A stretch of DNA of 5,819 bases from Bacillota bacterium (GTDB taxonomy: Bacteria > Bacillota_I > Bacilli_A > MOL361 > Turicibacteraceae): positions 1 to 5,819 of the forward strand of contig DNGE01000026.1 in NCBI GenBank assembly GCA_003486705.1, given 5' to 3'. How positions within the stretch are numbered: the first letter of the stretch is position 1; every line of letters starts with the position of its first letter. Position numbers and translations under genes: made by a program. The notes under the pieces were generated by a model. The model was given only the letters and a program-made list of their open reading frames with translations. It made no database searches and was not told the origin of the DNA. Of this stretch, positions 5,139-5,819 are shown piece by piece.

Positions 5139-5819
5139 CTATTGGTTTAAATAATAACTTCTATATGTTTCCATATTTAGTTTCTTAACTCGGCGAATCA
5201 GAATTACAATTAATACTGCTACAATTGAAACAAGTGAAATAACTTGAGCAATTCTTAACGTTTCTGTCACCATTAAGCTGTCTGTTCGCATTCCTTCAAT
5301 TACAAATCGACCAATTGAATACCAAATCGCATAAAACGCTGCGATTTCACCAACTAAAAGTTTGCTTAGTTTTCTTAAGACAAACATCGCAATTAAGAAC
5401 CCAATAATATTCCATACTGACTCATATAAAAACGTCGGGTGATAATATGTTCCGTTGATATACATGTTATTAATGATAAAGTCCGGAATAAATAGTGATT
5501 GTAAAAATTCACGTTGAGCATCAAGTGTCGCTCCAGGAACAGCTCCCCCATGCGCTTCTTGATTCATAAAGTTACCCCAACGACCGATTGCTTGAGCGAT
5601 GATAAAACTAACCCCTGCAATATCCATGATCAACCATGGTGATATTTTTTTTCGTTTACAATAAATGTATCCAAAAATAGCAGCACCAATAATAGCACCG
5701 TGAATAGCAATACCACCTTCCCAAATTTTAATAATGTTCTGTGGATTTTTCGAATAATAATCCCATGAAAAGGCAACGTAATAAATTCGTGCTGAAATAA
5801 TTGAGATAGGAAGTCCAAA
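5139..5819 (-). CDS. lgt: Prolipoprotein diacylglyceryl transferase, 5' end cut by window edge
   Basis: This integral membrane enzyme moves diacylglycerol from phosphatidylglycerol to the lipobox cysteine of prolipoproteins, the first step of lipoprotein maturation. The frame is open from the right edge to a TAG stop, giving 226 residues; the family is about 270-280, so roughly 50 N-terminal residues lie outside the window. Numbering from the first visible codon, the fragment has WEGGIAIHG (His40, the counterpart of E. coli His103), the family signature [13 protein letters not shown] at 79-91 (Arg80 corresponds to E. coli Arg143), HPTFLYES at 127-134 and [11 protein letters not shown] at 170-180 with the conserved Arg178. 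Several hydrophobic segments and a basic C-terminus fit a polytopic protein. An ATG or TTG inside (near 5627-5633) is not the start, because conserved Lgt sequence continues upstream of it. The next gene is the ppaX-like phosphatase, as in Bacillus. Confidence 0.96.
   Translation of the reverse strand, partial: FGLPISIISARIYYVAFSWDYYSKNPQNIIKIWEGGIAIHGAIIGAAIFGYIYCKRKKISPWLIMDIAGVSFIIAQAIGRWGNFMNQEAHGGAVPGATLDAQREFLQSLFIPDFIINNMYINGTYYHPTFLYESVWNIIGFLIAMFVLRKLSKLLVGEIAAFYAIWYSIGRFVIEGMRTDSLMVTETLRIAQVISLVSIVAVLIVILIRRVKKLNMETYRSYYLNQ

Noticed and set aside
5139..5633. lgt as a complete 164-residue gene starting inside the window
   Set aside because: Translation upstream continues in frame with clear Lgt sequence, so this is only the C-terminal part of a gene cut by the window.
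5630..5818. 62-codon minus-strand frame starting with TTG
   Set aside because: It is out of frame with lgt, whose conserved sequence (GGIAIHG) fills the same bases in another frame up to the window edge.

Overview
The window (5819 bp, AT-rich) looks like chromosomal DNA from a low-GC Gram-positive bacterium (Bacillota). The evidence is the gene set (lgt, a PpaX-type phosphatase, trxB and an Adc/Znu-type metal transporter), clear Shine-Dalgarno sites, TGG for Trp with the standard code, and T-tailed intrinsic terminators. The lgt-ppaX neighbourhood is the one known from Bacillus, where hprK lies just upstream of lgt. The genus cannot be fixed from sequence alone; a Turicibacter-like or other Bacilli/Erysipelotrichia-like host is only a guess. 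All recognised genes are on the minus strand, so they are read from high to low coordinates.

Right part (5819 to 3397): lgt, which runs in from beyond the right edge, attaches diacylglycerol to lipoprotein precursors. A 15-bp inverted repeat separates it from ppaX, a HAD pyrophosphatase tied to HPr(Ser-P) recycling. Then comes trxB, thioredoxin reductase, only 21 nt after ppaX and followed at once by a strong terminator. The annotated start of ppaX is placed at 5044; a longer in-frame start would lie inside the inverted repeat.

Middle (3442 to 2845): about 600 bp without a convincing gene. It begins with a near-consensus minus-strand promoter. A Fur-family type inverted repeat overlaps its expected start site. 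Next is a well-formed two-tier hairpin followed by a T7 run, then a long AT-rich leader with a possible second promoter and a 17-bp palindrome. This is the most interesting part of the window: it could be a metal-responsive leader, a small regulatory RNA, or both.

Left part (2844 to 369): a tightly coupled three-gene operon for a high-affinity metal ABC importer, probably for zinc. It encodes an ATPase, a membrane permease (ATGA overlap) and a lipoprotein binding protein (GTGA overlap) with a long His/Asp/Glu-rich loop. The binding protein carries a lipobox, so it is a substrate of the Lgt encoded in the same window. Positions 1-368 hold stacked terminator hairpins and no gene that can be supported; a short open frame leaves the left edge.
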